Part shown: positions 8,816-16,556 of the stretch, one piece after another
Numbering within the stretch: the first letter of the stretch is position 1
Layout of the letters: every line of letters begins with the position of its first letter
Source of the DNA: Antarctobacter heliothermus
GTDB taxonomy: Bacteria; Pseudomonadota; Alphaproteobacteria; Rhodobacterales; Rhodobacteraceae
Assembly (NCBI RefSeq): GCF_002237555.1
Contig: NZ_CP022541.1
Span: forward strand, 1 to 64,000
DNA: 64,000 bases
Direction: 5' to 3'
Made by a program: the position numbers and the translations under genes
Notes under the pieces: model-generated
Told to the model about the DNA's origin: nothing
The model's input: the letters and a program-made list of their open reading frames with translations, nothing else
Database searches by the model: none

Positions 8816-9341
8816 TACCTGGACGAAGTCGTCGTTCCGATCAACGGCATGAGGCAGTGGCTGTGGCGAGCGGTGGATGCGAACGGGGACGTGCTGGATA
8901 TCCTTGTGCAGCCGCGCCGAAATGCCAAAACCGCCAAGCGTTTTCTTGCTCAGTTGATTGCCCGGTTTGGCAAGCCTCGTGTCGTCGTGACTGACAAATT
9001 GCGCAGTTACATCAAACCGATCCGGGCTCTTGCGCCTGAAGCTGATCATCGGGCACACAAAGGGCTCAACAATCGCATCGAGGGCTCGCATCGGCCGATC
9101 CGCAAACGGGAGAAGGTCATGGGCCGGTTCAAATCGATCCGACAGACGCAAAGGCTCCTCGCGGCCCACGATCAAATCAACACGATGTTCAGACCCTGCC
9201 GCGACCGCCTCTCAACCGCCTCATACCGCCACGCAAGGTCCGATGCCTTCACCTGTGGGGCCGGTATGCGTTTGAAATGACCGCCTGAGAAAATCACTCC
9301 TGAGGCCCGGAACAGGTCGGTGACGTTAAGTTGGCTATGCC
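8816..9341 (+). pseudogene. IS6-family transposase remnant (N-terminus missing, C-terminus frameshifted)
   Basis: The frame starts abruptly at LDEVVVPINGMRQWLWRAV, the first-D region of the IS6 core, so the whole N-terminal half is absent. The rest keeps VVVTDKLRSYIKPIR and the E region near GLNNRIEGSHRP. Close to the end a one-base change shifts the frame (TCGAGMRLK instead of the NYALEMTA-type ending seen at 7.0 kb). The right terminal repeat ends at 9341. It is a close relative of the intact element at 6291-7100. Confidence 0.82.
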
Positions 9342-9347
9342 GTTGGC

Positions 9348-9734
9348 TCAGATCGCCGTCAGGCCTGCCGACAGCCACTTGGCAAAGTCCGCCTCGTCAA
9401 CGGATCCCGTCGCAAGCGCCTCCATCATTCTGACACCTTCTGTTGTCTCGGGACGGAAGGCGTAGCCATTCAGGCGAAGGAATGTCAGCGCCGTCACAAA
9501 AGCCGTGCGCTTGTTGCCATCCACAAAGGCATGAGCCTTGGCAATGCCAAAGGCATATGCCGCAGCCATCTCTGCAACCCCGGCATCAGAAAAGACCGCA
9601 AGGTTCATCGCACGCGCGCACCCCATCTCAAGCAGCGCCCGGTCACGCATACCCGAAGCCCCGCCATGGCGGGCGATCTGTCGATCATGGATGGCAAGGA
9701 CAGCAGCCAGCGGAACCCAGACCGGCTTACTCAA
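9348..9734 (-). CDS. doc: Fic/Doc-family toxin (death-on-curing)
   Basis: A Doc-type toxin of 128 residues, usual family length. The Fic/Doc active-site motif is visible as HAFVDGNKRTA at residues 67-77. Doc enzymes phosphorylate elongation factor Tu and stop translation; this function is from the family, not shown here. The gene overlaps the upstream antitoxin by 4 bp (ATGA, 9731-9734), so the two are translationally coupled. It ends only a few bases from the IS6 remnant but is intact. In the context of a plasmid it probably acts in post-segregational stabilisation. Confidence 0.9.
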   Translation of the reverse strand: MSKPVWVPLAAVLAIHDRQIARHGGASGMRDRALLEMGCARAMNLAVFSDAGVAEMAAAYAFGIAKAHAFVDGNKRTAFVTALTFLRLNGYAFRPETTEGVRMMEALATGSVDEADFAKWLSAGLTAI

Positions 9735-9955
9735 GCAAGGGCCTGAAGCAGGTCGCGGTTTTCATCCATAACGATCTCGGCAGTGGCCAGCGCGGCGGCC
9801 ACTTCGGGATTATGCGGAGTGATTTTCAGACTGCCATCGTCCCCGCGCACGATGAAAAGGGTATCGCCTTCCTTTGCATCGAGAATGGTAAGCATCTCGG
9901 TTGTCAGCGTCATGACGGCAGAGTTGCCGACCTTGCGGATCTTGGATTCAATCAT
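9731..9955 (-). CDS. AbrB/MazE-type antitoxin partner of Doc
   Basis: A 74-residue SpoVT/AbrB-fold protein (MIESKIRKVGNSAVMTLT, then a swapped-hairpin segment with DAKEGDTLFIV). The C-terminal part (EIVMDENRDLLQALA) probably wraps around the toxin. An open frame runs to 10009, but the ATG at 9955 has AAGGAGGT just upstream and gives the conserved N-terminus. Classical Doc partners are Phd-fold, so this is an AbrB-Doc hybrid pair. It is expected to neutralise Doc and to repress its own promoter. Confidence 0.87.
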   Translation of the reverse strand: MIESKIRKVGNSAVMTLTTEMLTILDAKEGDTLFIVRGDDGSLKITPHNPEVAAALATAEIVMDENRDLLQALA

Positions 9956-9956
9956 T

Positions 9957-9990
9957 GCGGACCTCCTTGGATATATGAACGTATATACCG
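9957..9990 (-). promoter_or_regulatory. Ribosome-binding site and AT-rich operator/promoter of the Doc module
   Basis: On the minus strand AAGGAGGT precedes the antitoxin ATG. Just upstream is an imperfect palindrome (TATATGAACGTATATA on the plus strand, 9973-9988) that could hold the -10 element and the autoregulatory site of the AbrB-type antitoxin. This is inferred from position only. Confidence 0.45.
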
Positions 9991-10042
9991 ACCGCCCGGT
10001 TTCAAGCAAGCTTTGCGGACAGGATCACGGGGCGGGCCGCTG

Positions 10043-10151
10043 GGCTTTGTTGATGCCATGGATGCTCCTTCCTACTGTGATGGCTTCAACACTCATCACA
10101 ATGGCACATTGCGATCCCGTCGGGAGGAGCATCCACGCCATCAATAAAGCC
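10043..10151. mobile_element. 109-bp MITE-like element with 30-bp terminal inverted repeats
   Basis: The left end reads GGCTTTGTTGATGCCATGGA and continues to 30 bases. The right end, reverse-complemented, matches 26 of those 30. About 49 bases separate the arms and contain no gene. Long inverted repeats around a short non-coding core fit a miniature inverted-repeat element mobilised in trans. No duplicated target site is clear. I do not know the parent IS; it is not among those visible here. Confidence 0.6.
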
Positions 10152-10202
10152 GGTCCGCATAGCCGTTCTTAATGGCTACACCGCGCTTGGCATACTTGCC
10201 AC

Positions 10203-11030
10203 GGGTCCGTTGCATTATGCAGGTGGTCGGTGCGATCTTGCTTGCGAGGAGGAGCCGCCATGCCGTGTCGTGACCCGTTCAAAGGCCATCGATTTCCGAA
10301 AGATGTGATCCTGCTCGCCGTTCGGTGGTATTGTCGGTATCCGCTGTCCTATCGCAACGTTCGCGATCTTCTTGCCGAGCGTGGGATCACGATCGACGCG
10401 GCCACGATATACCGTTGGGTGCAGAAGTTTTCTCCCGAAATCCGCAGACGCGCTTACGGTCGACACCGCAGCTGGCGCGGCCTGCAGTGGCATGTTGACG
10501 AAACCTACGTCCGCGTGAATGGCCGATGGTGCTATCTTTGGCGTGCTGTCGACCAATGTGGCCAACTGATCGATTTCCGTCTGACGGCGCGGCGAACGGC
10601 CAGTGCAGCAAGGGCATTCATGCGCCAGGCATCGGACTCCGTCCGCTGCTATCATCCTCTGACCATCGTGACCGACAAGGCTCATAGCTACGCGAAGGTT
10701 ATCGGCGAGTGGAATGCCCGCTCGAGTCCGGAAGACGCAATTCGCCATGTCACCAGGAAGTATCTCAACAATCGGATTGAAGGCGATCATGCGGTGCTCA
10801 AGCATCGACTGGCGCCGATGCGCGGACTTCAAAGCCTGAGTTCTGCGAAAGCCACCCTGAAAGGGGTCGAGACGTTCCGCGCCATCCGCAACGGTCATTT
10901 CGCAGGATGTGAGCAGGGCGTCGCCAACGAGATAGCCTTCGTCAGGAATCTGTTCGATGATAAGAAAAAGGTCGCCTGAACAAGGCGTGACACGCTTTCA
11001 CCGTCCTGAACCCAGCAACGCAACGGACCC
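10203..11030 (+). mobile_element. IS6-family insertion sequence, 828 bp, copy A
   Basis: Ends GGGTCCGTTGC are perfectly inverted (10203-10213 and 11020-11030) around one transposase gene. Copies of the same length, encoding identical proteins, lie at 14122-14949 (same orientation) and 42585-43412 (inverted). There is no matching 8-bp duplication across this copy. Its right flank (TTTGAGAGGG) resembles the equivalent flank of the inverted copy (GTTGAGAGGG). Confidence 0.92.
10260..10979 (+). CDS. IS6-family transposase (copy A)
   Basis: A 239-residue IS6/IS26-like DDE transposase. The start at 10260 (MPCRDPFKGHRFPKD) has GAGGAGGAG upstream; an in-frame GTG at 10230 gives only an unconserved extension. 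The core shows QWHVDETYVRVNG (first D), IVTDKAHSYAK (second D) and YLNNRIEGDHAVLKHRL (E region). The product is identical to the other two 828-bp copies, implying recent spread or conversion. It belongs to a different IS6 subgroup from the 810-bp elements. Confidence 0.92.
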   Translation: MPCRDPFKGHRFPKDVILLAVRWYCRYPLSYRNVRDLLAERGITIDAATIYRWVQKFSPEIRRRAYGRHRSWRGLQWHVDETYVRVNGRWCYLWRAVDQCGQLIDFRLTARRTASAARAFMRQASDSVRCYHPLTIVTDKAHSYAKVIGEWNARSSPEDAIRHVTRKYLNNRIEGDHAVLKHRLAPMRGLQSLSSAKATLKGVETFRAIRNGHFAGCEQGVANEIAFVRNLFDDKKKVA

Positions 11031-11065
11031 TTTGAGAGGGTAGGTGTGAGGCCTTGCCACAGAGG

Positions 11066-11992
11066 TCACACGGCGAGTGGTAGCTGTGTTTCTCTATCTA
11101 CGACCGAACCTGCTAAAGCATCTACACCTAAGTCTAAGTCCTTTATGGGTGTCGAGGTGTCCGTTTCAAAGTTAACAAGTAATGCTTCGTAAACAGCATT
11201 TCGGTTACTTTCTTTTGCGCCGACATGATAGAAGTGCTTTTTCGTTTGGATCGAAAAATCTCCCCAAAGCGAGAAAACGTAGTCATTCACGCGATACTTA
11301 TTTTGGAGCCAAGTTGACATAATGAATGGTGAACCACTCTTCGTAACCAGTGTGTGTAAGTCGCGTTCTTCTTCTTCTGACCAAGAGTCAAAATAATCGA
11401 CATGGCGACCTAGGTAGGGGGGGTCGCAATACACTAGGTCACTTGGTTCTACTTCGTACAGAGTGTCTCTAAACTCCTGATGTCTGAACTCAAAGTCACC
11501 CTGATTAATGACATGTGATACGGCAGAAATCTGGTTGCATATCTTGGTCACAAGAGCTTGCGCAAATCTGTTTGGCTTGCGGCAAAAAGGAACATTAAAA
11601 CCACCCTTCTTATTGAACCTCATCATTCCGTTGAAGCAAGAACGGCTCAAAAACATGAAGTCTAGTGGATTGCCATCTGTGTTAAATCGCTCTCTTACAG
11701 TGTAGTAGTGAGCCCCTTCTGTATCTAACAGCTTGTTACCTTCTTCGATTAAGAATTTGCGGGCAATATCTGCTGTGATCTCGCCATCTTGCAGGCTTTT
11801 GTAGAACCTTATGAGGTGGGGATTGCTATCGCACAGTAGAGCTCGTTTGGGTTGGATGTTGAAGGCAACAACGCCCGTTCCCATGAACGGTTCAACCCAT
11901 CTGTCGTAGTCTTGGTGGGTGCTTGTTTGGTGTATCCACTCTGCAAGCTTTGTTTTGATGCCTTGAGATTTGATTGGCGGAACTATGGTCAT
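11066..11992 (-). CDS. Adenine-N6 DNA methyltransferase, M.EcoRV/Dam type
   Basis: A 308-residue D12-class (Dam-like, alpha) methyltransferase. Motif I is EPFMGTGVVAF at residues 34-44 and the catalytic DPPY is at 190-193 (CDPPYLGRHVDYF). From memory of M.EcoRV the similarity is very strong along the length (PPIKSQGIKTKL, SCFNGMMRFNKKGGFNVPF, FYHVGA), so it should methylate the first adenine-containing half of GATATC. It starts 5 bp after the stop of the nuclease gene and lies in one transcription direction with repA. Base composition is visibly more AT-rich than in repA, suggesting import of the pair. Its 3' end is 35 bp from an IS6 end. Confidence 0.93.
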   Translation of the reverse strand: MTIVPPIKSQGIKTKLAEWIHQTSTHQDYDRWVEPFMGTGVVAFNIQPKRALLCDSNPHLIRFYKSLQDGEITADIARKFLIEEGNKLLDTEGAHYYTVRERFNTDGNPLDFMFLSRSCFNGMMRFNKKGGFNVPFCRKPNRFAQALVTKICNQISAVSHVINQGDFEFRHQEFRDTLYEVEPSDLVYCDPPYLGRHVDYFDSWSEEEERDLHTLVTKSGSPFIMSTWLQNKYRVNDYVFSLWGDFSIQTKKHFYHVGAKESNRNAVYEALLVNFETDTSTPIKDLDLGVDALAGSVVDRETQLPLAV

Positions 11993-11997
11993 GTCTA

Positions 11998-12843
11998 TTA
12001 CTTCGCTTTCCGCCGAGGCTTCGGCCTGTTGATAAGATTCGCATCCATTCCCTTAAATTCTAGGTACTCAGAGAGCTTGGTTAGATTTTTGAATTTCTTA
12101 GGGTTTTTGGGGTCTGGAACTTGCAGAACGCCTTGGTTTATCCAGTATTCGTCAAAGACGTCTTCGCCCAAGTTCGCAAATGCTCCGTTGCCTGCAAGAA
12201 CGTCTGGAATATAGCTGATACTACCGATATTGGCCGTGTTTCCGCTTCCACTACGGTCGCTTGCAATTTTCCATTTTTCCTCAACAAAAAACAGTAAATC
12301 TGTGATCACCGAAGTGATTGAAGTAAGCTCTGAAAGGTCGCGAACCTCTGTTTCATCAATGTCGTCAGATAGTGCGCGAGTATAAAGAATTCCTAATGAT
12401 ATGTGAGCATTGTAGTCTTTGTACGGGAACTGGATATTCTTCGTACTTGCGCGATCTCGAAAATATGCACCGTGCGAACCGAGCGTGAAACCGTTGCAAA
12501 AGTCTTTGTATTCGGAGAGGCGATAGGTGGTTTTGATATCGACCGCGAACTTTACCGACGGGTCTGACTTTTTGACGAATGATATATCAGGGTACCAGTT
12601 CTGATGTTCAGCCAAAACAAGATCGTACCCTGCCGCATCTGCAAACTCTAAAAACTTTGGAAATAATTGAATTTCCAGTATTTTTGAGATGATTTTTGTA
12701 TCGGCAGATATTGTGTAAATATTCTGGTCAACGTCGATGAAGCCCTTGATTGACCAGTCGCCACCGTTTGTTGAAACATATTCGGTTAGGGTTGTCCCAA
12801 GCTCCCGAAGTTGGGCCATAAACTCTGTAGTGGCTTCATCCAT
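11998..12843 (-). CDS. EcoRV-like type II restriction endonuclease
   Basis: A 281-residue homologue of EcoRV (245 residues). The PD-(D/E)XK site is intact: P85-D86 and D102-I-K104, with the same 16-residue spacing as D74 and D90 in EcoRV. The minor-groove loop QNWYPD matches EcoRV QNHYPD. The major-groove recognition loop GSGNTANIGS (199-208) matches EcoRV GSGNTTNIGS, which contacts GATATC, so the same blunt-cutting specificity is predicted. The extra length is at the N- and C-termini. It lies 11 bp downstream of repA and 5 bp upstream of the methyltransferase, all on one strand. No controller (C) gene is visible. Confidence 0.93.
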   Translation of the reverse strand: MDEATTEFMAQLRELGTTLTEYVSTNGGDWSIKGFIDVDQNIYTISADTKIISKILEIQLFPKFLEFADAAGYDLVLAEHQNWYPDISFVKKSDPSVKFAVDIKTTYRLSEYKDFCNGFTLGSHGAYFRDRASTKNIQFPYKDYNAHISLGILYTRALSDDIDETEVRDLSELTSITSVITDLLFFVEEKWKIASDRSGSGNTANIGSISYIPDVLAGNGAFANLGEDVFDEYWINQGVLQVPDPKNPKKFKNLTKLSEYLEFKGMDANLINRPKPRRKAK

Positions 12844-12854
12844 ATTTCTGCTCG

Positions 12855-13862
12855 TTATCTAAGGTTTTTTTGTTTATTGCAGTATGCCAAGAATGCAGCG
12901 CCTGCATTCTTTGGCGGATTCCTCTTGGTGGCTTCGCTCTTGGCGAACACCAGCCAATCAGAGCGTAGGGCATAGTAATCCCGACCCTTCTCCCTAGCAA
13001 TGGTCCTGGCCTTCTCCTCAGCCCACTCCGGCAGTTGGATTTCGGGCGATAGGTTGCTCTGTGGTGAGCGCGGACGGAAGATCACCAGGTCATCTGGGGT
13101 CAGCTCCATGCGATAGAACGGCGTGTGATCATCCTCGATGATCTGGCGGATGTTCAGCCGGAACTTCTTCAAGGGGGCGTTGCTGCCGGTCTTTTCCTGA
13201 AGCTTGGCGAGGCCGATGTGCCATTTCGGCTGGCCTCCGCAGTGCTTGCGGCCGATTTCATACAGGCGGCGTTCAAGCGGGCGACGCAGGCGAAAATAGT
13301 CGTTCGAGATCGTTATGACATCGTTGGCTTCAATCGCCCGCATGAACCAGTCAGACAGGACGACCTCGCAATAATCGAGCCGCCATAGCCCTTCTTCCTG
13401 CATGACAAATCCGGCTTCGTCCACGAGGCTGAAAATCCGGACTTCACGCTTGCCGCCTGTGCGGATCGTCGTGGTGAACTGTGTCCCCTGTAGCCGTTTG
13501 AAGGCTTGCTCCAGCCGCTTGTAGTGGTTGCCCCCAATCGGGCGGTTTGTGGAGATGGACAGCTCGCGGGCGCTGAACCGGACGCGTTTCCCGATCTTCT
13601 CGCCCCGGTTCTTCATGTGCATCAACTGGCTGATGCAGAAGATCAGAATATCCTTGTCCTTGATGGTGGGAAGGCCAAGGCCGGAGGGGACGATTTCCAG
13701 CCTGTTTTCGCCGTTCTGGTAAACCAGATGCCGCATGTCCGGCTTGGTCGCCAGGGAGAACAGGGGGTGCTCCATCGAGGCGGTGTCGTCCTTAGGGACA
13801 ACATCCGCGATATCGAGGATGAAGAAGTCTTTCTGGGGGTGTCTATCTGGGAGCAAAGGCAT
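12855..13862 (-). CDS. repA: Plasmid replication initiator protein (RPA family)
   Basis: A 335-residue initiator of the RPA superfamily (PF10134), common on alphaproteobacterial plasmids. Characteristic segments are HPLFSLATKPDMRH near the N-terminus, DILIFCISQLMH, the winged-helix region with RFSARELSIS and YKRLEQAFKRLQGTQF, and SNDYFRLRRPLERRLYEIGRKHCG. It should bind the iterons at 13882-14052 just upstream to open the origin. A GTG two codons earlier (13868) is an alternative start; neither start has a clear ribosome-binding site. The restriction gene follows after 11 bp. Confidence 0.92.
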   Translation of the reverse strand: MPLLPDRHPQKDFFILDIADVVPKDDTASMEHPLFSLATKPDMRHLVYQNGENRLEIVPSGLGLPTIKDKDILIFCISQLMHMKNRGEKIGKRVRFSARELSISTNRPIGGNHYKRLEQAFKRLQGTQFTTTIRTGGKREVRIFSLVDEAGFVMQEEGLWRLDYCEVVLSDWFMRAIEANDVITISNDYFRLRRPLERRLYEIGRKHCGGQPKWHIGLAKLQEKTGSNAPLKKFRLNIRQIIEDDHTPFYRMELTPDDLVIFRPRSPQSNLSPEIQLPEWAEEKARTIAREKGRDYYALRSDWLVFAKSEATKRNPPKNAGAAFLAYCNKQKNLR

Positions 13863-13881
13863 GCTCACAGGCTACAGTAAA

Positions 13882-14052
13882 TTTGACCCATCAGGAACCC
13901 GGAATTTGACCTATCAGGAACCGCGCGTGGGTCGTTAGATCGAGAACCAAAGTTTGACCCATCAGGAACCCTCGAGAGGCGATTTTCCGTTTGACCCTTT
14001 CGGAACCGGAATTTGACCCTTTCGGAACCCACGTTTGACCCTTTCGGAACCC
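13882..14052 (+). repeat. Iteron array, candidate plasmid replication origin
   Basis: Six direct repeats of 18-19 bp begin at about 13882, 13905, 13953, 13990, 14012 and 14034. The first three read TTTGACCCATCAGGAACC (the second has CTAT for CCAT). The last three read TTTGACCCTTTCGGAACC, spaced 22 bp apart, two helical turns. A 30-bp gap separates repeats 2 and 3. The array lies directly upstream of the divergent-facing repA start, and an AT-richer stretch follows at 14060-14110. This is the layout of an iteron-controlled origin; the next IS6 copy begins 70 bp away. Confidence 0.88.
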
Positions 14053-14121
14053 TGTGGATGGTTTCCTTTTATGGTATCAGTAAGTTAGTGGCGAATTTTG
14101 GCCCTGTAACATACTCCGTAG

Positions 14122-14949
14122 GGGTCCGTTGCATTATGCAGGTGGTCGGTGCGATCTTGCTTGCGAGGAGGAGCCGCCATGCCGTGTCGTGACCCGTTCA
14201 AAGGCCATCGATTTCCGAAAGATGTGATCCTGCTCGCCGTTCGGTGGTATTGTCGGTATCCGCTGTCCTATCGCAACGTTCGCGATCTTCTTGCCGAGCG
14301 TGGGATCACGATCGACGCGGCCACGATATACCGTTGGGTGCAGAAGTTTTCTCCCGAAATCCGCAGACGCGCTTACGGTCGACACCGCAGCTGGCGCGGC
14401 CTGCAGTGGCATGTTGACGAAACCTACGTCCGCGTGAATGGCCGATGGTGCTATCTTTGGCGTGCTGTCGACCAATGTGGCCAACTGATCGATTTCCGTC
14501 TGACGGCGCGGCGAACGGCCAGTGCAGCAAGGGCATTCATGCGCCAGGCATCGGACTCCGTCCGCTGCTATCATCCTCTGACCATCGTGACCGACAAGGC
14601 TCATAGCTACGCGAAGGTTATCGGCGAGTGGAATGCCCGCTCGAGTCCGGAAGACGCAATTCGCCATGTCACCAGGAAGTATCTCAACAATCGGATTGAA
14701 GGCGATCATGCGGTGCTCAAGCATCGACTGGCGCCGATGCGCGGACTTCAAAGCCTGAGTTCTGCGAAAGCCACCCTGAAAGGGGTCGAGACGTTCCGCG
14801 CCATCCGCAACGGTCATTTCGCAGGATGTGAGCAGGGCGTCGCCAACGAGATAGCCTTCGTCAGGAATCTGTTCGATGATAAGAAAAAGGTCGCCTGAAC
14901 AAGGCGTGACACGCTTTCACCGTCCTGAACCCAGCAACGCAACGGACCC
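14122..14949 (+). mobile_element. IS6-family insertion sequence, 828 bp, copy B
   Basis: Same length, ends and protein as copy A and in the same orientation, 3.1 kb away. Copies A and B together bracket the repA/restriction-modification/iteron block, giving a compound-transposon-like unit. The right end cuts the first codons of the azoreductase gene. Flanking octamers (ctccgtag and cttcgcat) do not match. Confidence 0.92.
14179..14898 (+). CDS. IS6-family transposase (copy B)
   Basis: 239 residues, identical to the copy at 10260-10979, with the same ATG, ribosome-binding site and DDE landmarks (QWHVDETY, IVTDKAHSY, NNRIEGDHAV). Intact. Recombination between this gene and copy A would loop out the replication block as a circle, and recombination with the inverted copy C would flip the catabolic block. 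Confidence 0.92.
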   Translation: MPCRDPFKGHRFPKDVILLAVRWYCRYPLSYRNVRDLLAERGITIDAATIYRWVQKFSPEIRRRAYGRHRSWRGLQWHVDETYVRVNGRWCYLWRAVDQCGQLIDFRLTARRTASAARAFMRQASDSVRCYHPLTIVTDKAHSYAKVIGEWNARSSPEDAIRHVTRKYLNNRIEGDHAVLKHRLAPMRGLQSLSSAKATLKGVETFRAIRNGHFAGCEQGVANEIAFVRNLFDDKKKVA

Positions 14950-15180
14950 CTTCGCATAGATGCCAGCGCACAGCTAGAAGACCGCTCGCTGACGCGCATG
15001 CTGACGACGCTGTTCACGACCGAATTTCTGGCGGCCAACCCGGACGCCAAGGTAATCACCCGCGACATCGGGCATGACCCCGTTCCGGCGATTGATCACC
15101 GGATTATCCACGCGGCTTTCACCCCGCTTGAAGCCCGCGAAAACTGGATGGCAGAACGGCTGGCCCTGTCCGACAGGCTG
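14950..15180 (+). pseudogene. azoR: FMN-dependent NADH-azoreductase, 5' part (truncated)
   Basis: Reads LRIDASAQLEDRSLTRM then FLAANPDAKVITRDIG, the N-terminal flavodoxin-like half of an AzoR-type FMN-dependent NADH-azoreductase/quinone reductase. The first few residues, including the start codon, were removed by the IS6 copy ending at 14949. The frame stops at ALSDRL where the IS256 element enters at 15181. The last 8 bp (acaggctg) are the left copy of the target duplication. Confidence 0.85.
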
Positions 15181-16556
15181 GAGATATGCGCAGAAGTTGG
15201 TGACGCGTGATCAGGCGGCGTTTTGAAGTTGGCGGACGCCGTCGCGGAACTCAACCCCGCTGATGACCTCCGGGAGGCGATTCCGCCCGTCGAGTTTTCG
15301 CCATTTCGTCTGAGCAGACATCATCAGCCGGAAAGCCATGGCGAGCCCAGTCTTGCGGCTGAGGCAGCCCTTGGTGCGTTTCGTCCTGTGTCTGACGGTG
15401 GCGAACGTGCTCTCGATCGGATTTGACGTCCGGATGTGTTTCCAGTGTTCGGCCGGGTAGTCGTAGAAGGTCAGTAGTGCATCCCGATCCTTGACCAACT
15501 TGGCGACTGCCTTGTCCCATTTCACGCCGTAGGCATCGACGAAGAAGTCGAAGGCGGCCGACGCCGCGGCTCGGGTTTCGGCCTGCCAGATGTCGTGCAG
15601 GTGCGCCTTGGCCTTGGCTTGCACCGATTTCGGCAGCGCGTTGAGCACGTTCATGGTTTTGTGGAGCCAGCACCGCTGCTCCTGTGTCGAGGGGAAGACC
15701 TCGCGCAGTGCCGCCCAGAACCCCAGGGCGCCGTCGCCTATGGCGAGCTTGGGATCCTGCTTCAGTCCGCGGCGTTTGAGATCGAGCAGAACCTCGCGCC
15801 AACTCTGAGTGCTTTCGCGGAAGCCGTCGGTCATGGCCAGCAGCTCCTTGCGGCCGTATTCATCCGCACCCACGATCACCAAAACGCATTGTTTTTCCTC
15901 GGCCCTTCGCGGCTTGAAATAGACGCCGTCGGCCCAGATGTAGAGAAACCGCCGGGTGCCGAGGTCACGCTTTTCCCAGGCCTCGTACTCGGACCACCAG
16001 TCCGCTTTCAGCCGCGTGATCGTAGTGGCCGAGAGGCCCTTGGCGTGTGGCCCCAGCAGGGCGGCAAGCGCCTCACTGAAATCGCCGGTGGACACGCCCT
16101 TCAGGTAAAGCCAGGGCAGCAGCTCTTCGACCGACTTTGCCTTGCGCAGATACCGCGGCAGGATGCTGGGCGTGAACGCGATCTTGTCCGTGCCCGGCTT
16201 GCGGTCCCGCACACGCGGCACCGTCACGGCAACAGGCCCGACACCGGTCAAAATCTCACGCTCGGGCAGGTGCCCATGACGAACCAGTCTTGCGCGACCA
16301 TCCTCAAGCTTGTGATCGGCAAAGGCGCCAAGCAGCGTGGACAGTTCCGCCTCAATCGCCTGCTCGATCAGCTTGCGCGCGCCGTCCCGGATGAGGTCGG
16401 TCAGCGGGTCCGGCGAAATCCCGGATGGATCAGATAGCTGGGTGATGGTATTCTCTTGCATGTGGCATATCCCTTTCTCGGTTGAGAATTGACGGCGCTT
16501 CGACACCGCCATGATATGTCGCCCCTCAGGGCATCACCAACTTTCGCGCATATCTC
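15181..16556 (-). mobile_element. IS256-family insertion sequence, copy 2
   Basis: 1376 bp, same ends and protein as copy 1 but inverted. Ends are GAGATATGCGC on both sides, and the 8-bp target duplication acaggctg is perfect (15173-15180 and 16557-16564). The clean duplication shows simple transposition into the azoreductase gene and defines the true ends of the element. Confidence 0.95.
15211..16461 (-). CDS. IS256-family transposase (copy 2)
   Basis: 416 residues, identical in sequence to the product at 141-1391 and using the same start (MQENTITQ). The DDE landmarks are complete. A longer open frame to 16512 reaches toward the terminal repeat and is not the preferred start. Confidence 0.92.
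   Translation of the reverse strand: MQENTITQLSDPSGISPDPLTDLIRDGARKLIEQAIEAELSTLLGAFADHKLEDGRARLVRHGHLPEREILTGVGPVAVTVPRVRDRKPGTDKIAFTPSILPRYLRKAKSVEELLPWLYLKGVSTGDFSEALAALLGPHAKGLSATTITRLKADWWSEYEAWEKRDLGTRRFLYIWADGVYFKPRRAEEKQCVLVIVGADEYGRKELLAMTDGFRESTQSWREVLLDLKRRGLKQDPKLAIGDGALGFWAALREVFPSTQEQRCWLHKTMNVLNALPKSVQAKAKAHLHDIWQAETRAAASAAFDFFVDAYGVKWDKAVAKLVKDRDALLTFYDYPAEHWKHIRTSNPIESTFATVRHRTKRTKGCLSRKTGLAMAFRLMMSAQTKWRKLDGRNRLPEVISGVEFRDGVRQLQNAA

Noticed and set aside
11066..12843. Idea that GATATC sites are avoided in the window because of the EcoRV-like system
   Set aside because: Several GATATC sites are easily found (8897, 13809, 24061, 57302), so there is no obvious avoidance; a count against expectation was not made.
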